From Loripinus fragilis (Eukaryota > Mollusca > Bivalvia > Lucinida > Lucinidae), in contig OZ026516.1 in NCBI GenBank assembly GCA_964019695.1, forward strand, positions 96,782,368 through 96,846,367: a stretch of 64,000 bases of DNA. Direction: 5' to 3'. Positions 22,165-33,783 of this stretch are shown piece by piece. The translations under genes were made by a program, and so were the position numbers. Under the pieces are notes generated by a model, which had not been told where the DNA came from, did no database searches, and saw only the letters and a list, made by a program, of their open reading frames with translations. Position 1 is the stretch's first letter. Every line of letters starts with the position of its first letter.

Positions 22165-23297
22165 TAGATCATGTACTCTGAGACAGGTTGAAATGCTTGT
22201 CTTGAACAATAGGCATAGTCCCACAATAAATCTTATGAAAGAAAAACAGAGAGGACTGATCCCTCCAGGCCTCCTGAGTTGGCCAGCATCTCACCAACAC
22301 TACTACTCCTAAAGGTCCAGCGAGCTGCGGCCCTCTGTACTTTCTCCACTTGTTGTATCTGAGTTTTACAATATGGGCTCCTAAGAGGTGCTGAATATTC
22401 CAGTTCAGGGCGTACCAAAGTTTTGTATGCATCTCCTTAGTACTCCTAGGTGCGAAAGCCAAGTTACTGCGAAATAAACCTGAAGTTTTAGTTGATTTGA
22501 AAGAAATGTCAGAGATATGTTGACCCCAATCCATGTTCTCTGTGATTGTTATGGCAAGATATTTTCCGGAATGAATATTTTCTACGGTTTGCTGATGCAG
22601 TGTGTAGTCATGAAGAATATGTTTGTGTGCATAATGCCGAGTCACTCTCATAGAGTGACATTTTGCAATATTAAACTGCATTTGCAAATCAGCCCCCCAG
22701 AGTGCAAGGCTGTCAAGATCTTCCTGCAAAATAAGACAGTAAGCAAAGAATGAATGCTCCTATACAGGACACAATCGTCCGCGGACAGGCAAACTGAAGA
22801 CTCGATATTATCTGGTAAGTCATTTATGAAGATTAAAATACGGAATCGGTCCTAAGACCGACCCCTGGGGTACACCGGATAAAACAGGGACTGAATCTGA
22901 GGCTTGACCATCCAAGACTACTTGTTGACTGCGCAAAGAGAGCCAGGACTGGTCCACTTATGGGTGGACCCTCTTATTCCATAACAATCGAGTTTATGTA
23001 ATAGCCTCATGTGTGCGACTTTGTCGAAGGCCTTTGTGAAATTTATTATGATCAAATCTATTCTTGTGCCCACGATTAGTCGCACCATCCAGGTTACCGA
23101 TAATTTCGTGCACAATCTACACCAACTGGGTTTCACTTGACCTCCGACTTAGGAATCCATGCTGACAGTCAGCAAGTATGCAATTTAAAGCTAAGTGCTT
23201 GTTGATGTTGCTCACAAATATATGCTCTAGGGTTTTGCAACAGATGCAGGTTAGTTCTGGTGAGACAGAAGAGGACACTGAAAACTCATAGTTTACC
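22165..23297 (-). pseudogene. LINE reverse transcriptase, inverted second copy, broken
   Basis: Same family as 12910-14337, read on the minus strand: LTCICCKTLEH near 23245, the TRIDLIIINFTKAFDKV block, YGIRGSTHKW, SGVPQGSVLG-like near 22870, a catalytic box with ADD (near 22785), then QEDLDSLALWGADLQMQF, KCHSMRVTRHYAHKHILHDY, TITENMDWGQHISDISF and NLAFAPRSTKE. Frame breaks occur near 22900, 22760 and 22400. It keeps the NMDWGQHISDIS stretch that copy 1 has lost. 5'-truncated. Confidence 0.85.
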
Positions 23298-23614
23298 TGG
23301 CTATTTCTTTAGTTCTGTCGAGACAGAAAAAGATAAAGACGTAGTCCCTTGGCCGACTAGAGAAGAATGAAATAGTCATTCCTTCACCCGTGGTTGGGAA
23401 AGGTCCCTCTGAAATTGGACAAGAGGTTGCTCAGTTAAAATAAACTCTGGTTAACGCGCGTACATAAAGCCAAAATTTTACAGGGTTAAATACCAATAAT
23501 TTAAGTCAAGGGATATAGGTTTATAATTTATTAAAAAGCTCACATTTCATTTTTCCTAACCAGCCGTCAACATGTTGTTGGTACGTAAAAGTCCAAACTC
23601 ATGGAAGGTAGATA
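23298..23614. other. Non-coding spacer
   Basis: No gene or classified repeat recognised. Confidence 0.4.
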
Positions 23615-23803
23615 TTAACCAGTAAAGCCCCACCTATAATTTGCAGCAGAGGACAATTTCAGATTTTGCTGTTTTTTAAATAACAAATAAGGCATGATAT
23701 TTCATGAGATTCGTCTGCTGGCAGACGATTTATTCTGAAAATTTAGAAAGGTGTCGCAAAATTAATCGTCTGCTGGAGTTGTGATTGGAACCTTAAGGAT
23801 TAA
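23615..23803. mobile_element. AACCCTTAAAGCGCC MITE, copy 1
   Basis: The ends TTAACCAGTAAAGCCCCACC and GATTGGAACCTTAAGGATTAA are diverged TIRs of a family also found at 39321, 61039 and 63594. Inside are CAGCAGAGGACAATT, a palindrome TCGTCTGCTGGCAGACGA and a mirror block TCGTCTGCTGGAG. Confidence 0.8.
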
Positions 23804-24209
23804 CATCCACAAAATACAACTTCAAGAACAAATAAAAAAAATTCTAAAATGCCCATTTATCTGAATTTTATCTTCGATCCTGATACCTTGGAATACCTGG
23901 TTTTGTCAAAGTAAACCAGTTAATTCGAATGATCAAGGTTTGAGTTATCGATAGACCACTAGCTGTTATCTTAGAAGGGACTAACTAGATTAACTGATTT
24001 AATTTTATCATATCTGTTCGCAGCGGATGTTAGCACTTCTTTTATTTATTATCTATTAATGTGTTCGAAAGCTGGCAAGCCCTTATGTTCCATCCATCTT
24101 ATAGCTCGGAGAAGAACTGAATATGTGATAAAATATCCTGCTTATCCTTTATATAACATGTGATTATACTGTAACATATTCGTAGAGAAATTGGAATTTA
24201 GGAAAAACA

Positions 24210-24395
24210 AGCTTAAATGCATGTACTTGTAATTAGGAAAAAACGAGCGTTTATACCTGCAATTAGGAAAAACGAGCATTCATAATTGAAATAAGGAAAA
24301 AATGGTCGTTTATACTTGCAAAAAGGAAATAAAAACGAGCAGTTATACTTGCAATAAGGAAAAACAGCATTCATATACTTGCAATAAGGGAAAAC
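24210..24395 (+). repeat. Minisatellite, about 30-bp unit, left block
   Basis: About six copies of a unit like TATACTTGCAATAAGGAAAA+ACGAGCA. The same unit in the same orientation resumes at 30690. Confidence 0.85.
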
Positions 24396-24782
24396 ACTAT
24401 GGAAGGTGAAAGCTGACAATATTCGATGCATACATCTTTGTTTTTGTATGTTAGCAATTTCATTTTATTTTGTAAATTGTGTCATTATATCATGCAAATT
24501 GTCATTTAATAGTCGTTTCACTCGTAATCAGATTCCGATCATGTCATTTCTTGGTTTTAAAAAGGCAGAACTAGGTTGTAAAATGTCAGAACTACATGTG
24601 TATGTTGTAAAAAGGCAGAACTGGGTTGTCATAATACCAGAGTGAATATGCTTTAGTATTTTGACGCCAGAGGGCGCACCAATTTACCTGGATAAATAAT
24701 TTCTCCTATGCAAGTAGAACTCGCTGCAAACGGTGTTATGGATGATTTTTTACCAAGAAGTTCCCCCTACGTGTGATTTGAT

Positions 24783-24965
24783 TATTAACGTCCCTTCAAC
24801 AATCTTTCAGTTATGTAGGGACGGGTCTCCCTGGGTTGAACCAGCACTAAGCTAGGATCAATGTGTCTTGCTCAAGGACACAACGCAGTGACGCCGGTGA
24901 GGCTTGAATCCGCGGCTTCTCGGTCTAGAGTCAAGCACTCTACCACTGAGCCACTGCGCTCCCCT
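24783..24965 (-). mobile_element. SINE-2 (tRNA-headed, V-domain-like)
   Basis: On the minus strand: AGCGCAGTGGCTCAGTGGTA (A box) and GGATTCAAGCC (B box), then CCTTGAGCAAGACACATTGA, a stretch like the central domain of V-SINEs, then GGTTCAACCCAGG and a GATTGTTGAAGGGACGTTAA tail. Other copies: 25886, 27047, 60718, 61881. Confidence 0.85.
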
Positions 24966-25054
24966 TACCTGTATATGTAAGAGAAAACTTTGTCCCGTCT
25001 CGCCAAGCTCAGACACAAACAATAAATGAAAATCTATTACTGGGTCCGAGCTAC

Positions 25055-25415
25055 AAGTGAAGGCAGAACATGCGAGGATACAGAGGGAGGATATGGGGTC
25101 TGGGGAAAATCACAATTTCGATAGGTTTCTACGGAAATTAGCATTTGGACACACACCCCCCCCTGGAAAAAATTTGGACCCCCACCCCGTAAAATATTGG
25201 ACCCCCTCTGGAACCTTGGAAAATTATTGTTTTCCAAAAAATAAATCATAGGACACCTATGTAAAACTGTTAAATAAGTTGAAGGTGAGGACTAAAAGAA
25301 CAGCAAAAATAACAAAACAACGTTGTCCAAGCGTTTTACTGTCAGGTGGGCCTGGACCCTCTACCCTCCCCCCCCCCCCCAACACTTGGGGGAAATTCCT
25401 GGATCCGCACATGCA
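25055..25415. repeat. Fragment(s) of a GGATCC-end element with G/C-rich runs
   Basis: Contains TGGACCCCCTCTGGAACC and ends CTGGATCCGCACATGCAG (25399-25415), the terminal repeat of the GGATCCAGA MITE family, after a long C-run (25370-25380). A further end, TTCTGGATCCGCAT, is at 27020-27034. Confidence 0.6.
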
Positions 25416-25885
25416 GAAGACTATGTATGGGCGTCTTTGCCCTGTTTCTTTCTTTTAACAATTTATCCCCGAATCGCTTCCCTTTAAAAGTCCAACTGCA
25501 TCTTATTTATTTTTCATGCTGTCATGAAAGCTGATGTATTTATAAAGTATAAGATTGTATCCGCGGATGATAAATAAAAGAAATTTTAGTAAAATAGAGG
25601 TGCTTTTTTCTTTGTCAGGAAAAAGAATCACATCATAATATTTGTAAATTCATAAGTATATAAGGGTTAAAATGTGCATTGAAAATCGAAACTCTATATG
25701 CCAGAGGCGAGGCTGCACTGCGCCATCATTCTAATTGAAAATCTGTTAAATGTATCATCAATTCCTATTTCTCCCAGTCTGTTGGATGTCACTCTTGAGG
25801 GGGTCAGGGGGGCTCTCCAACATATGGGTCCATGGGTGAAGCCATGTGACAGAAAATGTTTTTTGTGCAATCCAAAGGGCTAAAA

Positions 25886-26071
25886 AGGGAGCACAGTGGC
25901 TCAGTGGTTGAGTGCTTGACTCAAAACCGAGGGCCTCACCGGCGTCACTGCTTTGTGTCCTTGAGCAAGACACATTAATCGTAGCTTAGTACTGGTTCAA
26001 CCCAGGAAAACCCCTCCCTATATAACTGAAAGATTGTTGATGTGGCGTAGAGAATCAAACAAACAAACAAA
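25886..26071 (+). mobile_element. SINE-2, full length with 13-bp target duplication
   Basis: The head AGCACAGTGGCTCAGTGGTT, then CCTTGAGCAAGACACATTAA, GGTTCAACCCAGG and an (AAAC)n tail. It is flanked by a perfect direct repeat CAAAGGGCTAAAA at 25873-25885 and 26072-26084, direct proof of LINE-type retroposition. The B box region is partly deleted compared with the minus copy at 24783. Confidence 0.92.
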
Positions 26072-26125
26072 CAAAGGGCTAAAATACGCCCTTAAACATG
26101 GTAAGACACGCAGCTAAGCAATATT

Positions 26126-26360
26126 GAGGCCCTGGAAGTGGGGTCCCAGTATCCCATATCCCTTTAAGTATTTTGAAAAATATCCCATATCCCAAAAAGA
26201 AGAATGGCAAAAATTCCCAAATCCAGAAAGCATTGTATCCCCATATCCCTAGAATTGATCCAAATATCCTGTATCCCTTTAAATATTTACAAAGATATCC
26301 CGTATCCATTTATGCTTTTGGCCCATATCCCTGTATCCCGAAAACCCCTTCCAGGGCCTC
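26126..26360. mobile_element. MITE with GAGGCCCTGGAAG ends and (CATATCCC)n core
   Basis: TIRs GAGGCCCTGGAAG and CTTCCAGGGCCTC enclose a degenerate CATATCCC/TATCCCGTATCC repeat; the 60-aa frames here come from it. Confidence 0.75.
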
Positions 26361-26462
26361 ACTATAAGCTGCTTTTTTGTTCCAAAAATCTAATTTAATA
26401 CAGTCAAAACACTCAAAAAGACCAAAACTTTTTTTTCAATACCGATTATCACTTGAATGCAG

Positions 26463-26510
26463 CAAAAGTATTACAGAATGCTCCGAGGGGAGCATTCTGC
26501 AATACTTTTG
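26463..26510. repeat. 48-bp palindrome
   Basis: CAAAAGTATTACAGAATGCTCC faces GGAGCATTCTGCAATACTTTTG, one mismatch, 4-base loop. Can extrude a hairpin. Confidence 0.85.
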
Positions 26511-27046
26511 AGCTTCATTAAGCTACCATTTGTTATGTTTTTTGTCTATTTTGGAGTGGCCTATACTGGTTGCGTCAAGTTATACACACATGCGTATTTG
26601 CATACACGGATGTACGCCCCTGATCATATCTAAATTTGATACTAGCGAAATTTCAATTTTCTAGCTAGTCTCTGTAGCTGTGGAGACTGGTTTCAATCTA
26701 GCTATGTCAGAAATCTCAAAGACATGTTTTATCCCGTCAAGACTCATTTATGGAGATAAAAAATCGACTTAAGGATATCAAAAAATCAGCCCGATTTATT
26801 GTTTTTCTGAGTATGATTTATGGAAATCCATAACACGAAAAAAAAGTTAAACGACTATCCATACAATTGGACCCCCCCACGCCTGAAAAATAAATTAATG
26901 GCCAGGCCTACCCTCCCCTGGAAAAATCATGAGTGCGACCCCGCCTTGAGAAACATTTAGGCGGCCCCTCTGTATAATAAGTTGAACTTTATCAGTTGGA
27001 CCGGGACCCACCCTGACGAATATTTCTGGATCCGCATATATTCTTG

Positions 27047-27205
27047 CAGTGGTGGCTCAGTTGGTTGAATGCTTTACTCGGGATCGTGCCCGGGATCAAA
27101 GCATTGCTGTTTTGAACCTCACAAGAGGCACTGGGTTGTGTCCTTGAGCAGGATACTTTATCTTCTGCTTAGTACCGGTTCAACAAAGGAATACAAGACC
27201 TGTTT
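27047..27205 (+). mobile_element. SINE-2, diverged copy
   Basis: CAGTGGTGGCTCAGTTGGTT (A box), then TGTCCTTGAGCAGGATAC and TAGTACCGGTTCAAC; tail lost. Older than the copy at 25886. Confidence 0.75.
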
Positions 27206-27459
27206 CATGTTTATTTGAACAGATTTGAATTTCACTTTTTTTGCAGTTGCATATAAATAAAAAAATACTTTCTCATAAATAACGGACGAGTCCCTGTTAT
27301 GGCCAAATAGACAAAATGGCTATTTCAAGAATAAACACTACACGGCCATAAATGCCCACCCACCCCCTTTTAATGATTTTCAGAGCTAAAACGGGTATAT
27401 TTTCCGTGAAAAAGCGTATTAAAGTATGGAATAAGAGGATAAAACATTCTTTTCCTTGT

Positions 27460-27562
27460 ATTAACGTTTGCCAAGCCCTCGTGTGTTAATGCCTTGCAGC
27501 CCAAACCATGAAGCGGTGAGGGCTGCAACACATTATCAAACGAGGGCTTGGCAAACGTTAAT
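27460..27562. mobile_element. Foldback element, 103 bp
   Basis: ATTAACGTTTGCCAAGCCCT and AGGGCTTGGCAAACGTTAAT form long arms; TTGCAGCCC and GGGCTGCAA form an inner pair. Confidence 0.85.
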
Positions 27563-27655
27563 ATATGGATAGGAATGTTATAGCGTCATTGTTATATACC
27601 TTCCTTTCAGTTCCAAATAAAATATCTATCGTAGCATCATGAAGCATACAACAAA

Positions 27656-27855
27656 CCCACACCGGATAGGGGGCAATTGAAAACCCCAATACTATCCACA
27701 AACATGGACCAAAAATAGTTAGAAACTGAGTTTTGTTTGCCATTACTCATCCAACTGGCGACCAATAGCAATCTAAAACACTTTTTCTAGCGATTTTTGA
27801 TTCACGCTCGTCCATTGTTAAGAGCGTTTTGGATTGCCTCCTATCTGATGCGAAA
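27656..27855. mobile_element. GGATAGGCGGCAATCGAAA MITE, copy 1
   Basis: The ends CACACCGGATAGGGGGCAAT and GGATTGCCTCCTATCTG are inverted relative to each other; inner TTTCTAGCGATTT blocks match copy 2. Confidence 0.8.
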
Positions 27856-27942
27856 CAATATTATTTTTTAACAGAAACATGAAAAATGTAAATACAAATG
27901 TAACTCCTAGCCCTTGTTTCAGATTGTTTACGTATCAATAAA

Positions 27943-28132
27943 CACACTGGATAGGCGGCAATCGAAATCGTTTATACTATTGACCAACGTAGATCGTTAG
28001 AAACATAATTTTCGATTGCCGTTTGTCGCCCGACTGGCGACAAATGGCAATCAAAAATACTGTTTCTAGCGATTTGTGATCAGCCTTCATCACTTGCTCA
28101 GAGCATTTTCGATTGCCGCCTATCGGGTGTGA
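27943..28132. mobile_element. GGATAGGCGGCAATCGAAA MITE, copy 2
   Basis: TIRs CACACTGGATAGGCGGCAAT and ATTGCCGCCTATCGGGTGTG are long and clean. The centre is CGACTGGCGACAAATGGCAA. Only 90 bases separate it from copy 1, in the same orientation. A related end is at 58955-58993. Confidence 0.85.
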
Positions 28133-28424
28133 TAAAGGAGCGTATTTTATGGTAATTGAAATAGTTTGGTTATTTCTCTATAAAACATTAGCGACGATAT
28201 CTTAACTTGCAGACGAGCGGGCTTAAATGGCATTGAAGCCCTGTTGAACTGCAAATTTCACATTTTGCAAATTTCACACTGTGAAAAATTTGTATCAATT
28301 CTTCACAGTGCGTGAAAATTGGTACCAATACGCCACATATTTCATACCAATATTTCACCTTTTGTGAAATTTGCACATATAGTGAAATTATATGTAGCAT
28401 ACATATAATATTTTTCAACATCTA

Positions 28425-28660
28425 TACATGTGATTTCCGACAATGTGGCATTTTTGACAAGTGTAGACTCAGACATGCCTGTGCAGCTTCATTTTAAGCT
28501 TAGAGCCTCCAAATGATATTCAGTCAGTAGCTTTACACTCATAGAATCTTCAAGTGATTAGCAAAGGCTCTGATCAGACTGCGAGTATGCCAAGGCTGAT
28601 CTGAGACTTTGCTTGTTGAACGTACCACATTGTTGGAAATCTCATGCCGCGGCTCAATTA
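28425..28660 (+). repeat. Dispersed repeat D, copy 2
   Basis: Counterpart of 7283-7560. It contains AGCAAAGGCTCTGATCAGAC, linking it to the GATCAGACTG repeat family. Confidence 0.75.
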
Positions 28661-29151
28661 TATGAATAGGGTTTGTTTTGAAACTCTGGACCGCTCCACC
28701 GCACCAATATGACTTCCAAGTTACCCCCACCTCCTTCCCGAGGCTTTTTTGCTTCCAATGGATCACCTTTTCAGAACATAGTATACAACTACTGACCTAG
28801 AAATGCATGATAAAAATGGAAAAAGAGGGGCATTATATCTCAGCTTTAGATAATGCAAAAACTGTTGTCCAGCAACTATAATGCTCTAATCTTTTTTTAA
28901 AAAGCCAAGCTTGTACATGTAATCCTGAATTGTTTCCCTTCAAACGGAACTCATGCATACATTTGCTCCTTTTAAATGATTTTTAATGTGCATTCTATTT
29001 ATTTCGTTCAAATTTTAATGCGCTTATATTATGAGATTCTTCATGGATTTTTTTATGTAGAGATTGCAATTTGTACCCTATAACAAACGTTTTACAAAAA
29101 AGACAAAAACAAATGAATTTTTGTTGGTTTATTACTCTTATCCACCTTATC

Positions 29152-30290
29152 ACGCTTAGGGATGTCTGTTACAACACATGGTGGTTCTGGACGACAATCC
29201 ATTACTGGTTCATGACGACTGTGTTCTTGTGCTGGACGACAAATAACAGGTTTTAGCCGACAGATTTTGGGTTTTGGACGACAGTTAAAAGGGGTAACAT
29301 GCAAAGTAGTCGTAGAAAATGATAATATAGTGTTATTTGCTTGTTTTGATCATTACAATCATTTAAATGTTTGTTAGATTGGCATTACAAAGACAAGCTT
29401 TGTAGATATTTGTAGTTAAATCGTAACAGTATGGTCCGGAATAGAACTTTCAGAAATACATAAAGCTATATCCATTAAAATAGAGACTAACAGTGAGACT
29501 TTATATATAGATGAAAACATTTGACCAACTTTGATTTTTTCTAAACATATAGGCACTGTGAATTAATTACCACTGTCAGAGGTCCTTTAGACCAGGATAG
29601 TTAGGATTTGGCAAATGATCAAACCACTGTACACATTCTCAGTACGTTCAAAGACTTCTTCAGCAAGTCCCTCATTAGCGAAAATATTAAAGGGCATTTT
29701 ACAATCACCCAAAATAGAAGATATTTCGTATAACAGAAATCCAGAGAATCCATGAGACTGTCGTCTCTACCTGTAACGCTGTCAAAATTAACCTGTATCA
29801 AACTTTTTGAAGTCGTTACACACCTGTAACATTATAAAATGATTGAGGTAGCTGCAGTTTGGTTTTATAAACATGTTTGTCTAAAGTAAGCTGATTTACA
29901 AGAGAAAACGTATTTCGCTTATGTGATGGACAATGCAATGCCTCATCATACCAAGTCATGAAAATTACAAAGAAAACGAAAGTGATTGCACAAAATAAGC
30001 ATATGCGGGCATATGTAGTAGTAAAATACAGTTTCAGGAGCAATAATTGCATCAGGTAAGCGTAAACGGGATAAATTTGCCTTGCCACTGGATTAATTAA
30101 GTTTTGATATGTATCCTGAACAAATATACAAAGACAAGATAAGATTATTGCGGTTTAGTATGCGTCAAGGCTTCCAACACATTACACGTTCACTACATAA
30201 CTCTTTATTTCGTCAGGAACCTGTAACATATTGTCGTCCAGAACCAACATACTTTCGTCCAGAACACATACTTCCCTAAGCGTGCTTATA
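29152..30290. mobile_element. Interval bounded by inverted TCTGGACGACAA repeats
   Basis: CACGCTTAGGGATGTCTGTT with four TCTGGACGACAA-like units (29150-29290) is mirrored by the complement of 30215-30290 (CACGCTTAGGGAAGTATGTG with two or three units). This looks like TIRs carrying subterminal repeats. A minus-strand coding fragment sits between them. No transposase recognised. Confidence 0.45.
29600..30088 (-). pseudogene. Fragment of a type II membrane protein gene, unidentified
   Basis: The minus frame from 30088 starts MARQIYPVYAYLMQ, has one hydrophobic helix (ICLFCAITFVFFVIFMTW) preceded by R and K, then a hydrophilic stem with an N-glycosylation site (YNVTG). Just before its stop is a donor-like ACAG|GTGTGT (about 29820). 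Further on, a different frame is open and protein-like (GDCKMPFNIFANEGLAEEVF) from about 29755 to 29600. A short tail, TM and stem are the plan of Golgi glycosyl- or sulfotransferases, but no catalytic motif is seen. Either a first exon and an incomplete second exon of a host gene or a captured fragment. Confidence 0.35.
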
Positions 30291-30689
30291 GATAAACCAT
30301 TGTAGTCAAAATAACTCTCCTCACCGTTTTACTAAATTAATCGACAATTTCCGAATAAGGGATACTCTGTAAATTAAAATTAAAGCGTGCCCTCTGGCGT
30401 CAAAATATCTAGCATTGAACGAAGCGGGGAATTACCCCCAATATTCAATGCGTCAACTTTCTGTTTTGAATAAATGGAGTGTCATTTTATAATGCTGTTA
30501 GTGCTATTCTCTATTTCTAAATTACTTTGTATTATTTGTAATTCGTCAGTATGCACCCAAAGCTGTTACAAAGCATACAATTCACATGATATAATGACAC
30601 AATTTACAAAATAAAATGAAATTGCTAACATACAAAAACAAAGATGTATGCATCGAATATTGTCGGTTTTCACCTTCCATAAAACACGA

Positions 30690-30960
30690 GCATGATTACT
30701 TAATATTGAGAAAACGAATATTAATACTTGTAATTAGGTAACACGAGCATTTACGATATACGTATATACGCAATTATAAAAAAAGTGTTGCAAACGGGAA
30801 AAATGAGCTTTATACTTGCATTCAGGAATAATGAACTTTTACACTTTCAGTGTGAAAAAACACACACAAAAAAACAAAACAAAGACAACAAACAAAAACA
30901 ACAACAACATCAAAAACCGAGCATTAATACTTGCATCTAGAGATAAACTAGATTAAGATC
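30690..30960 (+). repeat. Minisatellite, right block
   Basis: Diverged copies of the 24210-24395 unit (ACGAGCATTTA, TATACTTGCATTCAGGA), same orientation, with an inserted (CA/CAA)n run at 30850-30915. Confidence 0.7.
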
Positions 30961-31944
30961 ACTACTGACACATACCCAGAAAAATAAGATTTTATTCATT
31001 TTCTGTAAGTTTCTGTTTCATTTCATTCATAATGATATAAAAAAAATTAGAAAAAAAAGATGTCACTGTTTAGTATTGGAGCGATTGCACTTAACTACAA
31101 AGACATGCCTTATAAGTCAAATTTCTCATTTAGTTTCAGGGCTGAAGTACTTTCAAGAGTGAAATAGGTATAGTAGCTGAAGATTATGACATATGACACA
31201 TTGTGAATTATTGCACCAGAACAGTTTAAGTTTATTTAAAATGCTTGAATGGTACATTGTAAATTTTAATTATAATTCTCGACACTATGAATAATTATAT
31301 AAATAAACTTTCCCGTTCGTACATAGAATTACTTGTCAGGTCCACTAATGTACGTAGAATCATATATAATCATATTTCCATAAGCAAACAGAGTAGACCC
31401 TGACCAGGCAGCTCTTATAAGTGTTAAAGGGCGTCTCTACGAAGTAAAGGGTTAAATATGCATGAGCAGCGGTCTAGTGGGTTAGTGGCTTATATTTCAG
31501 CCTTTTTCTACATACCTATACCTTCAATGAGCGAGCAGTGATGCACAGACTCGTCTGACATCCACTGTTCGCATTTGCGATTATGAACTGGCACCACATG
31601 TTGGAATATACATACCGGATGTATACACAGCTCTGCTACCTTTTTCTGTTACTGGTTCATATAACCACATACCGCTTGCACAGACGCCTCCAAACCTGGA
31701 CAAAAAATGGAAAGGCTCACCGTAGGCAACACAAAACCAAATTTCATTTTCTACGGACATACAAATTATACAATAAACGATTGTTAACTCCGAAGTTCAC
31801 CAGACCAGACATTCAAACTTCGTGAGGGATCAGTGTTATTTTTTTTAGAAAAGAACAATGTATACTCATGTCCAATGAACACGCACTGTATTAGATTAGT
31901 TGTGGCCTATCAAAAGTTGTGCACAAACGTATGCGGGTGTAAAT
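30961..31944. other. Non-coding DNA
   Basis: No supported gene. The 80-codon plus frame at 31583 has no recognisable domain. Confidence 0.45.
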
Positions 31945-32315
31945 GGTGTTTACTGATTAACGAATTATGGCCCTAAATTCAACGATTACCGAAATTTGGT
32001 CCTAAAATTTAACGGTTAGCGATTTTTAGGATAGATTTTACTTACCCCATACAGTGCGTGTTAAGACGTGTAAGTGATCAGCGAATCTCGGCCTAAAATA
32101 TGATAACTAACGATTTTGGGCTAAAAAATACCGAATAGCGGAATCGTTATTGATTACCGCTTTCGGGGCAAATTTTTACCGATTACTGATTTGTGAGCCT
32201 AAGTTTTACTTATTAGCGATTTTTGGGCATAAATTTACTGGTTTGCGATTTTTTGGGTCTAAATTTTACTGATTAGCGATTTTTGGTCCCAAATTTTACC
32301 GATTAGCGATTTCAG
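31945..32315 (+). repeat. Tandem repeat, about 37-40-bp unit
   Basis: About nine imperfect units of ACTGATTAGCGATTTTTGG + NCCTAAATTTT. The 3' units are the best preserved. Confidence 0.85.
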
Positions 32316-33783
32316 AGATGCCCCATTGAGATCCTCATGTATTATGTGTATAAAATTTATTATTTAGGACAAATGCAATGATATACGAGTGACTGAATTA
32401 TCACAAGGCGTAACATCAGCCTCCAAATTGCAGGCATGTACAAAAAGACCCGGAAATCTCGTCCCAATGTTTCCTGTTTGCCAGTAGATCCACTGACATA
32501 AGCCACAAATTCCACAGCTGTAAATCAACACTAAATACTGTACACTAACCTGAAATATAAGCTTTTAAATGACTTGTTCTGACAACATTTTGCACACAAT
32601 GCTTAATTGCCGTTTCTACAGTGCTAACGTTTTAAACAATGTTGATTTCGGTCATACAAACCCTCACGCAGGCTAATCATGCTAAACGTCATCGATTTCC
32701 TCTTCGAATGACTGCCCTATGGACGTCATCTTTAAAACTCTCCCCAGTCATTGTCCGCAACGCTAACGTTTTTCGCCCTCCGATATTTGTGTCCATCTGT
32801 TTGTGTGAGTATTATCTAACAGCATACTAAACACAGATACCCTTGGTTTTGGAGATTGACGTTTATAAAAAAAAACGTCGTTATCTACGCTCCGGTAGAT
32901 GTAAACGACCGCTATAAAACAAGAAATCTTCATGCTACGACATTATGGTAATTTGCATCAATAAATGAAGGTTTTCTTGAATGTTTCGACTTTCAGCAAT
33001 AATCAAAATAACGCTATTGACGTCATATCGTGACATTATAGCCACTTTCAAAGCAAGATGACTTTTCCAGGATTAGAGGTTCTTTGCAATTTATTCATAG
33101 AAAAATGCGAGAATAACCCTATTAAAAAGAATGGCTAATTTAGTGGCTGGTTGTGTGTCTCTGTTTTGACGGTTATTTTGTTAAATGCTTCAGGCACGAA
33201 CTGTCAATGATCATTCACTTTAAAATCAGTAACTTAAGAGTTCCAACATTACTAGTTTACTTCGACCAGATAAGGGTCTTGGCCGGTTCTTAGCTAAGTG
33301 AAGCCCCGGACAAATCCATTTGGAAATTGGCAAGTCAGGTTACATTATTTGCTTATTAACCTTTGAAATACTCCACGCCTATATATACCTGTAGTTTTTT
33401 TTGTAGTTTAGTTAATTGCCACATCATGAAAAAAAACCCTTTCCAGATAAAAAGGATAACTGAATCTGGTCAGTCTGGTTATCTACGCTCATGTGTTGTT
33501 TGAAATGTAAACTATATTCAAAGTTTCTTAAACTCAATAAATACAAGAAATGTCTTAAAAAAGATATACGACGTAGTGACAGAAGACATATTTGATATGA
33601 GTAACGTGAGCATTTTTTAAAAAGAAATTGAGACGAAAAAATGGGAGATGTTTATACTTTGTTATGTAGTAGGTCAACTGAGCTCATTAAAGTGTTTGGC
33701 TTACGGAACCTATGCTAATCCAAAATATCGGTAGTGATACTCTTGGGGTACAGGATTGCTGGAATTTCGCGAAATTCTGAAGT
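32316..33783. other. Non-coding DNA
   Basis: I see no gene, splice pair or clear repeat. 33290-33480 has only simple AT-rich sequence. Confidence 0.4.

Larger units (their letters stand above)
24397..30688. mobile_element. Candidate 6.3-kb element bounded by inverted repeats
   Basis: 24397-24510 (TATGGAAGGTGAAAGCTGAC onward through GATGCATACATCTTTGTTTT) is matched by the reverse complement of 30575-30688, and a second block TATTTTGACGCCAGAGGGC (24655) by the complement of 30390-30412. A minisatellite of the same unit and same orientation abuts both outer edges, as if an element with about 300-bp TIRs had inserted in one array. Inside are SINEs, MITEs and a nested inverted-repeat element, but no transposase I can recognise. 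An inversion between two repeats is the main alternative. Confidence 0.5.

Noticed and set aside
31583..31825. 80-codon plus frame
   Set aside because: No domain and no consistent splice or promoter context.
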